From positions 52,185 through 116,184 of the forward strand of contig NZ_AKJZ01000102.1 of NCBI RefSeq assembly GCF_000282055.1: a stretch of 64,000 nucleotides of DNA, read 5' to 3'. The position numbers were made by a program, and so were the translations under genes. Shown here one piece after another: positions 52,382 through 60,604 of the stretch. This DNA comes from Flavobacterium sp. CF136 (lineage in GTDB: Bacteria; Bacteroidota; Bacteroidia; Flavobacteriales; Flavobacteriaceae). The notes under the pieces were generated by a model that had not been told where the DNA came from, made no database searches, and worked only from the letters and a program-made list of their open reading frames with translations. How positions within the stretch are numbered: position 1 is the stretch's first letter; every line of letters starts with the position of its first letter.

Positions 52382-52870
52382 CTATTGTTTAAGTCTTGAC
52401 ATTCTTTTTATAGAATCAATTTTTTCTCTTATCAAAACCCTCTGTGCTGAATCGTTAGGAATCTTTTTAGGTTCGGGTTTATTTTTAGATTTATTTTTTA
52501 TCGCCTTAGCTGCTTTTTTTTCTTCAGCTTTCAGCTTTAATTCATTATTTTTTTTCTCTTTTTCCAGACGGGCATTTATTACATCATACATCTCCTTATA
52601 GCCGTCGTAATCAGATGCATAATATATATTGCTTTTAGCAAACTGAAGACTGTCTACTTTATATTTTTTAAAAATAAATTTTTTAGGACTTGATTCAACT
52701 GAATCTAAAGACAAAGGTTGTTGATATTTTATTGCTTCCAAAAGAGTTAAATCATATATAATATTCATCATCTTTTCTTTTTCAATAAGTTTTGCAGGTT
52801 TTTTAACCAACTCTTTTTTACAACTTACAGAAAGAAACAAAACCAATATTATAAATACGAAATTCTTCAT
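52382..52870 (-). CDS. DUF4296 lipoprotein
   Basis: 162 residues. Lipobox at LSVSC (Cys17), followed by KKELVKKPAKL. DUF4296 core: MMNIIYDLTLLEAIKYQ, then FIFKKYKVDSLQFAKSNIYYASD. The C-terminal third is Lys/Glu-rich (KAEEKKAAKAIKNKSKNKPEPKK pattern), predicted to be helical. Envelope protein of unknown function, conserved in Flavobacteriia near pyrC, as here, 6 nt after the dihydroorotase stop codon. Confidence 0.88.
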   Translation of the reverse strand: MKNFVFIILVLFLSVSCKKELVKKPAKLIEKEKMMNIIYDLTLLEAIKYQQPLSLDSVESSPKKFIFKKYKVDSLQFAKSNIYYASDYDGYKEMYDVINARLEKEKKNNELKLKAEEKKAAKAIKNKSKNKPEPKKIPNDSAQRVLIREKIDSIKRMSRLKQ

Positions 52871-52876
52871 TGCAAT

Positions 52877-54217
52877 TTATCTATCAAATAATAATCGTTT
52901 TCCGGCGCGAACATCTTTTACTTTAAAATTATTGTAAACCATTTCACCATTTACAAAAGTATGTGTAATTCTTGATTTAAAAGTAAAATTTTCAAATGGG
53001 GACCATCCACATTTATATAAAATGTTCTCTGGCTTCACACTCCATGGCAAACTTGGATTCACAATAACCAAATCAGCATAATAACCTTCTTTTATAAAAC
53101 CTCTTTTTTCAATTTTAAAAATCTTAGCAGGATTATGGCACATTTTCTCCACAATTTTCTCCACACTGATTTTTCCCTGATGATGCGCTTCAAACATAGC
53201 AACAACAGCATGCTGAACTAAAGGGCCTCCGGAAGGCGCATTTAAATACGATTGGTTTTTCTCTTCCTTCGTATGAGGCGCATGATCTGTTGCAATAACG
53301 TCAATACGTCCATCATTTAAGGCTTTCCAAAGCTCTTTTCTATCCTCGGCAGTTTTTACGGCAGGATTCCATTTTATAAAATTCCCTTTCGTTTTATAAT
53401 CTTCATCTGTAAACCAAAGATGATGAACACAAACCTCAGCAGTAATTTTTTTATCTTCTAATGGAATTTTATTGGTAAACAATTCCATTTCTTTCGCTGT
53501 AGAAAGATGAAAAATATGCAAACGCGCTCCCGTTTTCTTTGCTAAAGCAACTGCTTTTGAAGAGGAAATATAACACGCTTCTGCACTTCGGATTAAATGA
53601 TGTGCAGTAACCGGGACATCATCACCATATTGCTCTTTATAAATTGCAAGATTATTTTGAATTGTAGTTTCATCTTCACAATGAACAGCAATCAACATTG
53701 GTGTGCTGGAAAATATTTTCTCTAAAACAGCTTCATTATCTACCAGCATATTACCAGTCGAAGAACCCAGAAAAATCTTAATTCCGGCAACATTTTTAGG
53801 ATTTGTTTTTAAAACTTCTTCTAAATTATCATTGGTTGCTCCCATCATAAACGAGTAATTCGCAAATGATTTTGCGGCAGCAATTTGATACTTATCCTCT
53901 AAAATTTCCTGAGTAACGGCATTAGGAACTGTATTGGGCTGCTCTATAAAAGAAGTAATACCTCCTGCAACTGCAGCTCTTGATTCTGATTCTATATCTC
54001 CTTTATGAGTTAACCCAGGCTCTCTAAAATGTACCTGATCGTCTATTGCTCCGGGAATCAAATAATTCCCTTCGGCATCAATTACTATGCAATCGGAAGT
54101 TTTCAGGCTGATACTATCCGCAACCTCAACAATTAAGTCATTTTCTATCAGGACATCTCCATCAAAAACAGACCCTTCGTTGACAATCTTAGCATTTTTT
54201 ATTAAGATTCTATTCAT
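52877..54217 (-). CDS. pyrC: Dihydroorotase
   Basis: 446 residues, amidohydrolase fold. It closes N-carbamoyl-aspartate to dihydroorotate in pyrimidine synthesis. The carboxylated-lysine region is GIKIFLGSST, further ligands in AVHCEDE and IFHLST, and the catalytic Asp in ATDHAPH. The usual first metal motif HxH appears as DDQVHFREPG, so the first His is Gln; I believe this is common in the phylum's long-form enzymes, but it is not certain. Cytoplasmic. Middle gene of the polyprenol-P-mannose synthase - pyrC - DUF4296 operon. Confidence 0.92.
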   Translation of the reverse strand: MNRILIKNAKIVNEGSVFDGDVLIENDLIVEVADSISLKTSDCIVIDAEGNYLIPGAIDDQVHFREPGLTHKGDIESESRAAVAGGITSFIEQPNTVPNAVTQEILEDKYQIAAAKSFANYSFMMGATNDNLEEVLKTNPKNVAGIKIFLGSSTGNMLVDNEAVLEKIFSSTPMLIAVHCEDETTIQNNLAIYKEQYGDDVPVTAHHLIRSAEACYISSSKAVALAKKTGARLHIFHLSTAKEMELFTNKIPLEDKKITAEVCVHHLWFTDEDYKTKGNFIKWNPAVKTAEDRKELWKALNDGRIDVIATDHAPHTKEEKNQSYLNAPSGGPLVQHAVVAMFEAHHQGKISVEKIVEKMCHNPAKIFKIEKRGFIKEGYYADLVIVNPSLPWSVKPENILYKCGWSPFENFTFKSRITHTFVNGEMVYNNFKVKDVRAGKRLLFDR

Positions 54218-54226
54218 TGTTATCTT

Positions 54227-54952
54227 TTATAATGAATTGACTAATTTTTTTAATCGAAGTGAAATTACACCCAGAATAGCTTCTTTAATAATGGCATTGC
54301 TCATTTTTGAAACACCTTTAGTCCTGTCCGTAAAAATAATTGGAACTTCGGTAATTTCAAATTTAGCACAATATGTCCTGTATTTCATTTCTATCTGAAA
54401 AGCATACCCAACAAATTTAATTTTGTCAATATTAATCTTTTCTAAAACTTTTCTTTTATAACAAACAAAACCTGCTGTAGCATCATGAATTTTCATTCCG
54501 GTAATAAATTTCACATAAACCGAGGCAAAATAAGACATTAATACCCTGCTTAAAGGCCAGTTTACCACATTAACACCGGTTACATAACGCGATCCAATGG
54601 CTAAATCCGCTCCTCCAAAATGGCAGGCATCAAACAATTTTTCAAGATCATTCGGGTTATGTGAAAAATCAGCATCCATTTCAAAAATGAAATCATATTG
54701 GCGTTCCAAAGCCCATTTAAAACCATGCACGTAAGCTGTTCCGAGACCAGATTTTTTGGCTCTTTTTTCAAGAAACAATCTCTCCGGAAATTCTTCCTGA
54801 AGTGCAACAACCTTATTTGCAGTATGATCCGGCGAATTATCATCGATAATCAAAAGATGAAAGGGTTTATGTTGCGAAAGCACAGCACGTATTATACTTT
54901 CTATGTTTTCAATCTCGTTATAAGTAGGAATTATGACAATACAATCATTCAT
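54227..54952 (-). CDS. Polyprenol monophosphomannose synthase (GT2)
   Basis: 241 residues. GT2 fold with IIPTYNEIENI, IDDNSPDHTA, KSGLGTAYVHGFKWAL and the metal-binding MDADFSHNP; these are the hallmarks of dolichol/polyprenol-phosphate mannose synthases. It would transfer mannose from GDP-mannose to a polyprenyl phosphate at the inner membrane. There is no C-terminal membrane domain, so it is peripheral. First gene of its leftward operon, 9 nt before pyrC, divergent from DUF4271. Confidence 0.92.
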   Translation of the reverse strand: MNDCIVIIPTYNEIENIESIIRAVLSQHKPFHLLIIDDNSPDHTANKVVALQEEFPERLFLEKRAKKSGLGTAYVHGFKWALERQYDFIFEMDADFSHNPNDLEKLFDACHFGGADLAIGSRYVTGVNVVNWPLSRVLMSYFASVYVKFITGMKIHDATAGFVCYKRKVLEKINIDKIKFVGYAFQIEMKYRTYCAKFEITEVPIIFTDRTKGVSKMSNAIIKEAILGVISLRLKKLVNSL

Positions 54953-54973
54953 TTTTTCTGCGTAATTTCACCG

Positions 54974-54981
54974 CAAAAGTA
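54974..54981 (-). promoter_or_regulatory. -7 promoter element of the polyprenol-P-mannose synthase operon
   Basis: TACTTTTG on the minus strand fits TAnnTTTG, 21 nt before the ATG. No TTTG is present 19 nt upstream. Confidence 0.45.
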
Positions 54982-55043
54982 AACTTTTTATGGCATTTGA
55001 TTCATAATAAATCTATAATAAAAGTATTGAGACAAAAAATTAC

Positions 55044-55051
55044 TAATTTTG
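55044..55051 (+). promoter_or_regulatory. -7 promoter element of DUF4271-hemD
   Basis: TAATTTTG fits TAnnTTTG and ends 7 nt before the ATG at 55059, again implying an almost leaderless mRNA. Confidence 0.45.
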
Positions 55052-55058
55052 TATCGTT

Positions 55059-55769
55059 ATGATTGAACAACTTCATCCCAGAATTATCGAAAACAAAGAT
55101 TGGGCAACATTCCTGTTTATGTTGGCTTTTGCTGCTGTCGCTATTACAAAATCAGCTTATGAAAACAGGTTTAGTGAGTTTACTAAACTTATCTTCTCTG
55201 ATAAGTACGTCAAAATTTACCGTGACGTTTCTCATTTAAAAAGCAGCTTTACTATAGCACTGTTTTTTGTACAGATTGTTTCGTATTCGTTTTTCATTCT
55301 GCTAACGATGCATATTTTCAGTACCACAAAAAGCGATTGGACACATATTTTCAGATCTGCCACAACAATCGAAAAAACCGACTGGATGCTTTTTATACAA
55401 ATCGCTACTTTTCTGACCTACTTTATTTTAGCGAAGTATTTAATTGAAAAAATAATCGGGACATGTTTCAATATTGATGAATTTGTAGATCTTTTTAATC
55501 TTCAAAAGGCAACATATCGAACTTATATTGGTATTTTAATCCTTCCTGTCAATGCTGTTTTATTTTATCGGGATGATATATCTGAAAGTTTACCACTAGC
55601 AATAATAGGGGTTTCGCTATGTATAAGTATGTTTTCTTACTTTATTTCAATTAAAACCTATCAAAATACAATAATCAGTAAGTTATTTTATTTTATTTTA
55701 TATCTTTGCACTCTTGAAATAGCGCCCTATTATTTCCTGTATTATTGGATAACTAAAGGGAGCGCTTAG
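55059..55769 (+). CDS. DUF4271 membrane protein
   Basis: 236 residues with six predicted membrane helices (for example IALFFVQIVSYSFFILLTM and FIQIATFLTYFILAKYLI). DUF4271 is a Bacteroidota family of unknown function that regularly precedes the uroporphyrinogen-III synthase gene, as here, 14 nt away. The position hints at a link with haem synthesis or envelope, but nothing in the sequence shows a catalytic site. Confidence 0.88.
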   Translation: MIEQLHPRIIENKDWATFLFMLAFAAVAITKSAYENRFSEFTKLIFSDKYVKIYRDVSHLKSSFTIALFFVQIVSYSFFILLTMHIFSTTKSDWTHIFRSATTIEKTDWMLFIQIATFLTYFILAKYLIEKIIGTCFNIDEFVDLFNLQKATYRTYIGILILPVNAVLFYRDDISESLPLAIIGVSLCISMFSYFISIKTYQNTIISKLFYFILYLCTLEIAPYYFLYYWITKGSA

Positions 55770-55783
55770 TAAATGTTTATTAT

Positions 55784-56533
55784 ATGAAAGTGAAAACAAT
55801 TTTGGTGTCACAGCCTGAACCTAAAGTGGAAAACTCCCCTTACTTTGAGCTCCAACAAAAACACAAAATAAAAATTGATTTCAGACCTTTTATTCATGTG
55901 GAGGGAGTTAATGCAAAAGAGATCCGATTGCAAAAAATCGATCTTAATCATTACACTGCAATTATTTTGACCAGTCGAAATGCTGTGGATCATTTTTTTA
56001 GAGTAGCCGATGAAATGCGCTACAAAGTACCTGAAGGATTAAAATATTTTTGTCAATCTGAAGCTGTTGCTTTTTATTTGCAAAAATATGTAGTCTATAG
56101 AAAACGTAAAATTTACGTAGGAGCAAAAGATTTTGCTGATTTATCTCCGCTTATCAAAAAATACAAAGACGAAAAATTCCTGCTTCCTGCATCTGATCAG
56201 TTAAATGCGGATGCACCGGTAACTTTAAACAATTTAAAAGTAGATTGGACCCAGGCTATTTTTTATAAAACAGTAATGAGTGATTTATCCGACTTAGCTG
56301 ATGTTTATTACGATATTTTAGCCTTTTTCAGTCCAACGGGAATAAAATCATTGTTTAAAAACTTCCCGGATTTTAAACAAAATGATACCAGGATTGCTGT
56401 TTTTGGAAGCACAACTCAAAAAGAAGCTTTAGATTATGGTTTAAGAATCGATATTCTTGCTCCAACTCCTGAAACTCCTTCTATGACAATGGCTCTGGAA
56501 AAATACATTAGTGAAGCTAACAAAGGAAAATAA
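55784..56533 (+). CDS. hemD: Uroporphyrinogen-III synthase
   Basis: 249 residues, two-lobed HemD fold. Low conservation is normal in the family; the pattern TAIILTSRNAVDHFF in the first lobe, then FLLPASDQLNADAPVTL and ILAFFSPTGIKSLFKNFPDF in the second, matches it. It cyclises hydroxymethylbilane with inversion of ring D, in tetrapyrrole synthesis. Cytoplasmic. Second gene after DUF4271, followed by a terminator. Confidence 0.9.
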   Translation: MKVKTILVSQPEPKVENSPYFELQQKHKIKIDFRPFIHVEGVNAKEIRLQKIDLNHYTAIILTSRNAVDHFFRVADEMRYKVPEGLKYFCQSEAVAFYLQKYVVYRKRKIYVGAKDFADLSPLIKKYKDEKFLLPASDQLNADAPVTLNNLKVDWTQAIFYKTVMSDLSDLADVYYDILAFFSPTGIKSLFKNFPDFKQNDTRIAVFGSTTQKEALDYGLRIDILAPTPETPSMTMALEKYISEANKGK

Positions 56534-56556
56534 TTCCTAAAAAATAATCAAATCTT

Positions 56557-56603
56557 AAAATTCCAAATTCCAACTCTCAGTTAGGATTTGGAATTTTTCT
56601 TTT
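56557..56603 (+). terminator. Intrinsic terminator after hemD
   Basis: AAAATTCCAAA (56557-56567) pairs with TTTGGAATTTT (56587-56597) followed by T-rich sequence. The stem shares the ATTCCAAATTCC motif with the minus-strand terminators at 58190-58229 and 60565-60604. Confidence 0.8.
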
Positions 56604-56674
56604 TAAATCATTTTAAGTACATTTGATTTCTATTCTAAACCAAATCATTAGGATTTAGTTCCAAATCACAAGTT

Positions 56675-57145
56675 ATGAAAATCAACTCTCTTTTAATTGA
56701 AATTGACGGTATCGACAAAGAAATCCTTCGTTATTTAATGGATGATGCCAGAAAACCTATTTTACAAATCGCCAATAAAATAGGAATTTCAGGAGCAGCT
56801 ATTCATCAGAGGTTGAAAAAACTGGAGCAATCCGGAGTGATTTCCGGATCAAAATTTACTGTAAACCCAAAAGTTTTAGGTTATAATACAATGGCATTTA
56901 TTGGTGTTTATCTTGATAAAGCTTCCAGAAATTCTGAAGCCGTAAAAGACTTAAAAAAAATTCCCGAAGTTTTAGAATGTCATTACACCACCGGAAACTG
57001 GTCTGTTTTAATAAAAATTATTTGCCGCGATAACGAACACTTAATGCAACTTTTAAATACTAAAATCCAGGCTATCGAAGGTGTTTCAAGAACAGAAACT
57101 TTTATTTCGCTGGATCAGCAGATTGACAGACAGATACAGCTTTAA
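56675..57145 (+). CDS. Lrp/AsnC family transcriptional regulator
   Basis: 156 residues. N-terminal winged helix-turn-helix (about 10-60; IDGIDKEILRYLMDDARK, ISGAAIHQRLKKLEQSGVI) and C-terminal RAM/AsnC effector domain (about 75-150; TMAFIGVYLDKAS, VLECHYTTGNWSVLIKI). Members respond to amino acids and control amino acid metabolism. The regulon is unknown; no amino acid gene is adjacent. Monocistronic, ending at a bidirectional terminator. Confidence 0.93.
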   Translation: MKINSLLIEIDGIDKEILRYLMDDARKPILQIANKIGISGAAIHQRLKKLEQSGVISGSKFTVNPKVLGYNTMAFIGVYLDKASRNSEAVKDLKKIPEVLECHYTTGNWSVLIKIICRDNEHLMQLLNTKIQAIEGVSRTETFISLDQQIDRQIQL

Positions 57146-57154
57146 ATAATTAGA

Positions 57155-57281
57155 TAATGTGCCAATTAGATAATTAGATAATTTATAAAACCCGGGTAGA
57201 TTTTAAAAAATCTACCCGGGTTTTGGTTTTTTAAGCATTCTTGTAATTATCTAATTGACTAATTATCTAATTGCCACATTA
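57155..57281. repeat. Inverted-repeat arms flanking a terminator
   Basis: 57155-57177 and 57259-57281 are inverted copies matching in 22 of 23 positions (TAATGTGCCAATTAGATAATTAG). Both continue outward or inward with more AATTAGATAATT units. Between them sits the terminator at 57187-57224. Confidence 0.8.
57187..57224. terminator. Bidirectional intrinsic terminator between AsnC and Zn peptidase genes
   Basis: A 17-bp perfect stem, AAAACCCGGGTAGATTT (57187-57203) with AAATCTACCCGGGTTTT (57208-57224), loop TAAA. T-rich on both outgoing strands, between convergent genes. Confidence 0.92.
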
Positions 57282-57286
57282 AAAAA

Positions 57287-57973
57287 TTAATTCCTCCTGT
57301 TTCCAGAATAAATCGAGATATAATACAACAACGTAGCAATAGAACCAATAGCTGCTACAACATACGTTCTTGCCGCCCATTTCAAAGCATCTTTTGCGCC
57401 TGCCTGTTCTTGTTGTGTGAGCATGTGTTTATTTTCTAACCAGGCCAAAGCACGATTACTCGCATCATATTCAACCGGCAAAGTTATAATTGTAAATAAT
57501 GTTGTTGCAGCAAAAATGATGATCCCGATTAACAACAATTGCGGAAAAGTCCTGATCATCAAGATTCCGGCCAACAAAATCCATTGTACATAATTTGACG
57601 TTACGCTTACAATAGGCACTAATGCAGAGCGCAAAGTCAGCCATTCATAACCAATAGAATGCTGAACTGCATGACCACATTCATGCGCTGCAACTGCTGC
57701 CGCTGCCGCATTACGATGATTGTAAACTGCTTCGCTTAAATTTACTGTTTTATCCGCGGGATTATAATGATCTGTTAATTGTCCCGGAGTCGAAATAACA
57801 CGAACATCACGAATTCCATTATCGGCCAGCATTTTTTCGGCAATTTCTCTACCGCTCATTCCGTTTTGTAATTGCAATTTCGAATATAGTTCGAATTTGC
57901 TCTTTAATCTTGAACTCACCAGCCAGCTAAACAGCATGATCAGTCCTGCAAGAATTAAATATCCACTTCCCAT
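57287..57973 (-). CDS. Zinc metallopeptidase, YugP-like (neutral zinc metallopeptidase family 2)
   Basis: 228 residues. Membrane segment at the N-terminus (SGYLILAGLIMLFSWLV), metalloprotease motif AHECGHAVQH at about residues 96-105, and further helices near 115-165 and 205-221. The family (Bacillus YugP type) consists of inner-membrane zinc peptidases of unknown substrate. The HExxH is present as HECGH, consistent with catalysis. Monocistronic, followed by the terminator at 57187-57224. Confidence 0.9.
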   Translation of the reverse strand: MGSGYLILAGLIMLFSWLVSSRLKSKFELYSKLQLQNGMSGREIAEKMLADNGIRDVRVISTPGQLTDHYNPADKTVNLSEAVYNHRNAAAAAVAAHECGHAVQHSIGYEWLTLRSALVPIVSVTSNYVQWILLAGILMIRTFPQLLLIGIIIFAATTLFTIITLPVEYDASNRALAWLENKHMLTQQEQAGAKDALKWAARTYVVAAIGSIATLLYYISIYSGNRRN

Positions 57974-58106
57974 ATTTATGTTTTTAAATTGTTTTTTTCT
58001 CTAAAAAAATAATCTACAATTTACGAACCATTTTTTTAAAATGCCAAAATGACATTTAGTTTTAGATTTTAATTATGAATTCTTTCGCAAAAAACCAAAC
58101 ACAAAC

Positions 58107-58170
58107 TTGTCATTCCGCAGGAATCTATGCGTAAAGCCAATTGGATTCTGAGATTCCTGCGGAATGACAA
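58107..58170. repeat. Palindromic repeat of the TTGTCATTCCGCAGGAATCT type
   Basis: 58107-58126 and 58151-58170 are a perfect 20-bp inverted pair. A longer relative (GTCATTCCGAGGAACGAGGAATCTCCGC) lies at 60441-60468. Both precede, on the plus strand, a CCCAAACCCCAATC terminator. Confidence 0.85.
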
Positions 58171-58189
58171 ACCGTGCGCTGAAAACAAA

Positions 58190-58229
58190 AAATCCCAAAC
58201 CCCAATCGCAAAATTGGAATTTGGAATTT
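58190..58229 (-). terminator. Minus-strand terminator with G-U wobble stem
   Basis: On the minus strand AAATTCCAAATTCCAAT pairs with ATTGGGGTTTGGGATTT, all 17 positions paired when three G-U wobbles are allowed, followed by T. On the plus strand the same positions would be A-C mismatches, so it works in one direction only, ending the transcript of the gene at 58246-58836. Confidence 0.8.
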
Positions 58230-58245
58230 AAAATATTGGAATTTA

Positions 58246-58836
58246 TTAATCCAATTGCTTATTTATATCTTCAAACCTTGTAATCAGTTCATTAATTTTC
58301 GATTGTTGTTTTTTAATTTGTTTCGGACGGATATAAAACCAGTTAAATCCAATCCATATCAAAGTTATTGCATAGGTAAAAATAGCCCAGAAAATAGTCA
58401 TTCGGCTTGCGTATTCATACATATACAAAGATATTCCGGCTCCCAACAAAACAAAATACAAACTCAATATTGTAGATTGCATAAATTGCTGTTTTTTCCG
58501 AATTAAAATCAGCTTCTGTAAATATTCCTGATTGGTTTGTGTAGTATCTATATTTTTAAAACTACCCAATAGCCGATTGTAAACCACTACATAAATAACC
58601 ATTGCCAAAATAGTTAAAACAATTCCGATCTTAGTCGAAATAAACTGTGGCTGATAATAATACCAGACAAAAAGAATAAAAGCACTTGTTGCAAAAAGCA
58701 GAATATTGGTTATCCATAAACTTCTCAAACCTGCTTTTTTAAATTGTTTTAGCCTTGCCATCAAATCCTCGATATTGGGCTGACTTACGGTTTGTTTTTT
58801 CCATAAATCTTTGAAGTCTATATTATTGTTGTCCAT
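58246..58836 (-). CDS. Hypothetical membrane protein of the sigma-factor operon
   Basis: 196 residues with a cytoplasmic N-terminus (about 1-37; DFKDLWKKQTVSQPNIEDLMARLKQF), four membrane helices (about 40-57, 70-88, 117-137, 146-166) and a basic helical C-terminus. Overlapping the sigma-factor gene by 14 nt, it is likely its membrane-bound partner, possibly an anti-sigma factor; I recognise no zinc motif or named anti-sigma domain. Confidence 0.75.
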   Translation of the reverse strand: MDNNNIDFKDLWKKQTVSQPNIEDLMARLKQFKKAGLRSLWITNILLFATSAFILFVWYYYQPQFISTKIGIVLTILAMVIYVVVYNRLLGSFKNIDTTQTNQEYLQKLILIRKKQQFMQSTILSLYFVLLGAGISLYMYEYASRMTIFWAIFTYAITLIWIGFNWFYIRPKQIKKQQSKINELITRFEDINKQLD

Positions 58837-59296
58837 TTTCTTTAAATTTTTGAGTCAGTTTTTCTTTTATCCTGTGAATTTTCACTCGTGTATTGGCTTC
58901 AGAAAGTCCGACAATTTTGGCGATTTCTGCTTGTTTTACATCTTCAAGTTCCAGCGAAATAATGATACGCTCCGTTTCAGGCAATTCGGCTATACATTTA
59001 TATAAAAACTGAATCTGTGGTTCAATCGAAGTTTGTTTTTCCTCGCTCAGATGAATTGGCAAATCTGATTTCGGGAAACGCTTGTCTTTTTCAATCTGCC
59101 TTAAACAGTTATTAGAGGCAATCCTGAAAATCCAGGTTCCTATCGCCGATTCGTTCCTAAAAGTATCCCGTTTTTGCCAGACAATAATAAACGTTTCCTG
59201 AGCCAGATCCTGTGCAACGTCATAATCATTGACAAAACCCATACAAAGCCTGAATATTCTGTCCCAATATGTTTTATAGATTTGTTCAAATTCCAT
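58823..59296 (-). CDS. ECF-type RNA polymerase sigma factor
   Basis: 157 residues from ATG 59296 (MEFEQIYKTYWDRIFRLC); the longer frame starts at a TTG inside the upstream hydrolase gene. Sigma region 2 is seen in DVAQDLAQETFIIVWQKRD, region 4 in ELPETERIIISLELEDVKQAEIAKIVGLSEANTRVKIHRIKEKL. It directs RNA polymerase to specific promoters, probably for an envelope-stress-like response. It lies between an alpha/beta hydrolase gene (2-nt gap) and the membrane protein it overlaps, so the three are co-expressed. Confidence 0.92.
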   Translation of the reverse strand: MEFEQIYKTYWDRIFRLCMGFVNDYDVAQDLAQETFIIVWQKRDTFRNESAIGTWIFRIASNNCLRQIEKDKRFPKSDLPIHLSEEKQTSIEPQIQFLYKCIAELPETERIIISLELEDVKQAEIAKIVGLSEANTRVKIHRIKEKLTQKFKENGQQ

Positions 59297-59298
59297 TA

Positions 59299-60147
59299 TT
59301 ACGATTTTAGAAAATTGCTCAACTGTCCCAAATACCAATCTTTGTCATCATACATAATAAAATGCATTCCTTTATTGGCATACTGAAAATTCGCTGTTTT
59401 TAAGCTTTTATACTGATTTTCGATTGCCGGTTTTAAATTTACAAAATAAGATTCCAGTAAAATTAAGGATGGACATTTTACAGACGAAATTTTCTCTCTT
59501 AAATCAACATTGAAAAAATCACAATACATTTGAGCAAATGTTTTTCGGTCTGATTTCACGCTCCAATCCACCACCATTTCTAATTTTGAAGCATCTGCCA
59601 AAAGTCTGGGCATGGTTTGTTTTTGCATTTCATAAAACTGAATATCTGTCATTGCCGTCATTTGAGTTACCATCGCAGAACAATCATTATTTTCTTTTGA
59701 TTTAAAAGAAGGATCACTCAAAGCCGCCAGACACGGAAGTGCATCGACCACAACGATTTTCCCAATTAATTCCGGATAATCAGCTGCAATAGCAAGTGCT
59801 AATCCACCGCCCATACTGTGGCCGATTAAGATTGGTTTTTCTATTTTATTGGTTATGATATAATTAGCGATTTCATTTTTCCAATTTTCAAATGAAGGAT
59901 TTGGCTGTGGTTTTACTCCTGCAAAACCGGCCATTGTCAAAGTGTAGCAGGTAAAATCTTTTTCGAAAACTGTTTTAGTTTCGTTCCATACGTCTCCGGA
60001 AGAAGCAAATCCAGGAATGAATATAATAGCTTGTTTTCCTTTTCCGATTTTAGAAACTTCGAACGGATATGATTTGGTTTGTGCAAAAACATTTAGACAT
60101 AATGCAGAAAATAAAAGGGCGATAATCAGGTAAATATACTTTTTCAT
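59299..60147 (-). CDS. Exported alpha/beta hydrolase
   Basis: 282 residues with a signal peptide (MKKYIYLIIALLFSALCLNVFAQ). The fold is clear: FIPGFASSGDVW as the oxyanion loop, nucleophile elbow GHSMGGGLALA (about Ser115), VVVDALPCL, and His in GMHFIMYDD near the C-terminus. Secreted or periplasmic esterase-like enzyme; substrate unknown. First gene of the hydrolase - sigma - membrane protein operon. The 5' region is free of structure until the repeat cluster at about 60230. Confidence 0.88.
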   Translation of the reverse strand: MKKYIYLIIALLFSALCLNVFAQTKSYPFEVSKIGKGKQAIIFIPGFASSGDVWNETKTVFEKDFTCYTLTMAGFAGVKPQPNPSFENWKNEIANYIITNKIEKPILIGHSMGGGLALAIAADYPELIGKIVVVDALPCLAALSDPSFKSKENNDCSAMVTQMTAMTDIQFYEMQKQTMPRLLADASKLEMVVDWSVKSDRKTFAQMYCDFFNVDLREKISSVKCPSLILLESYFVNLKPAIENQYKSLKTANFQYANKGMHFIMYDDKDWYLGQLSNFLKS

Positions 60148-60267
60148 TTTAATAGATTTAAGTTGTTAATTAATCGGATCCGCCCTTTGGATACGAGAAA
60201 AATTAAAATGTTACAACTGAAATTAAAATTTCAATAAAAAAATTCCAAATCCCAATTTGAGAATAAT

Positions 60268-60328
60268 TTTTTCGCCACAAATTGCACAAATTTTCACAAA
60301 TTCAATTCGGGCAATTTGTGGCGAAAAA
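60268..60328. repeat. 18-bp perfect inverted repeat (TTTTTCGCCACAAATTGC)
   Basis: 60268-60285 is the exact reverse complement of 60311-60328, with a 25-nt spacer of CACAAATT-like repeats. T-rich at one end, A-rich at the other, so it may also terminate. Confidence 0.8.
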
Positions 60329-60365
60329 GTCAATATTGGAAAGGAAATTCTGGTGTGATTTGCGT

Positions 60366-60468
60366 GCGGAGATTCCTCGTTCCTCGAAATGATAAAACAC
60401 ACGAAGTTCTTGCATTAAACCCCAACTAAACACACAGTTTGTCATTCCGAGGAACGAGGAATCTCCGC
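60366..60468. repeat. 27-bp inverted repeat (GCGGAGATTCCTCGTTCCTCG type)
   Basis: 60366-60392 and 60442-60468 are inverted copies matching in 26 of 27 positions around a 49-nt loop. The inner motif TTGTCATTCCG links it to 58107-58170. Confidence 0.85.
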
Positions 60469-60564
60469 AAGTAGCTCGCCAAAGATTGAACCTTTTGTTT
60501 GCGGAATTTCTAGTGTGATTTCTCCTTTCTTGAAATGACAAACTTTGCGCAAAAACCATAAAAA

Positions 60565-60604
60565 AAATCCCAAACCCCAATCATAAAATTGGAATTTGGA
60601 ATTT
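60565..60604 (-). terminator. leuS terminator with G-U wobble stem
   Basis: Same 17-pair stem as 58190-58229 (minus strand, 60604-60588 with 60581-60565), loop differs, followed by T. It starts 24 nt after the leuS stop codon. Confidence 0.8.
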
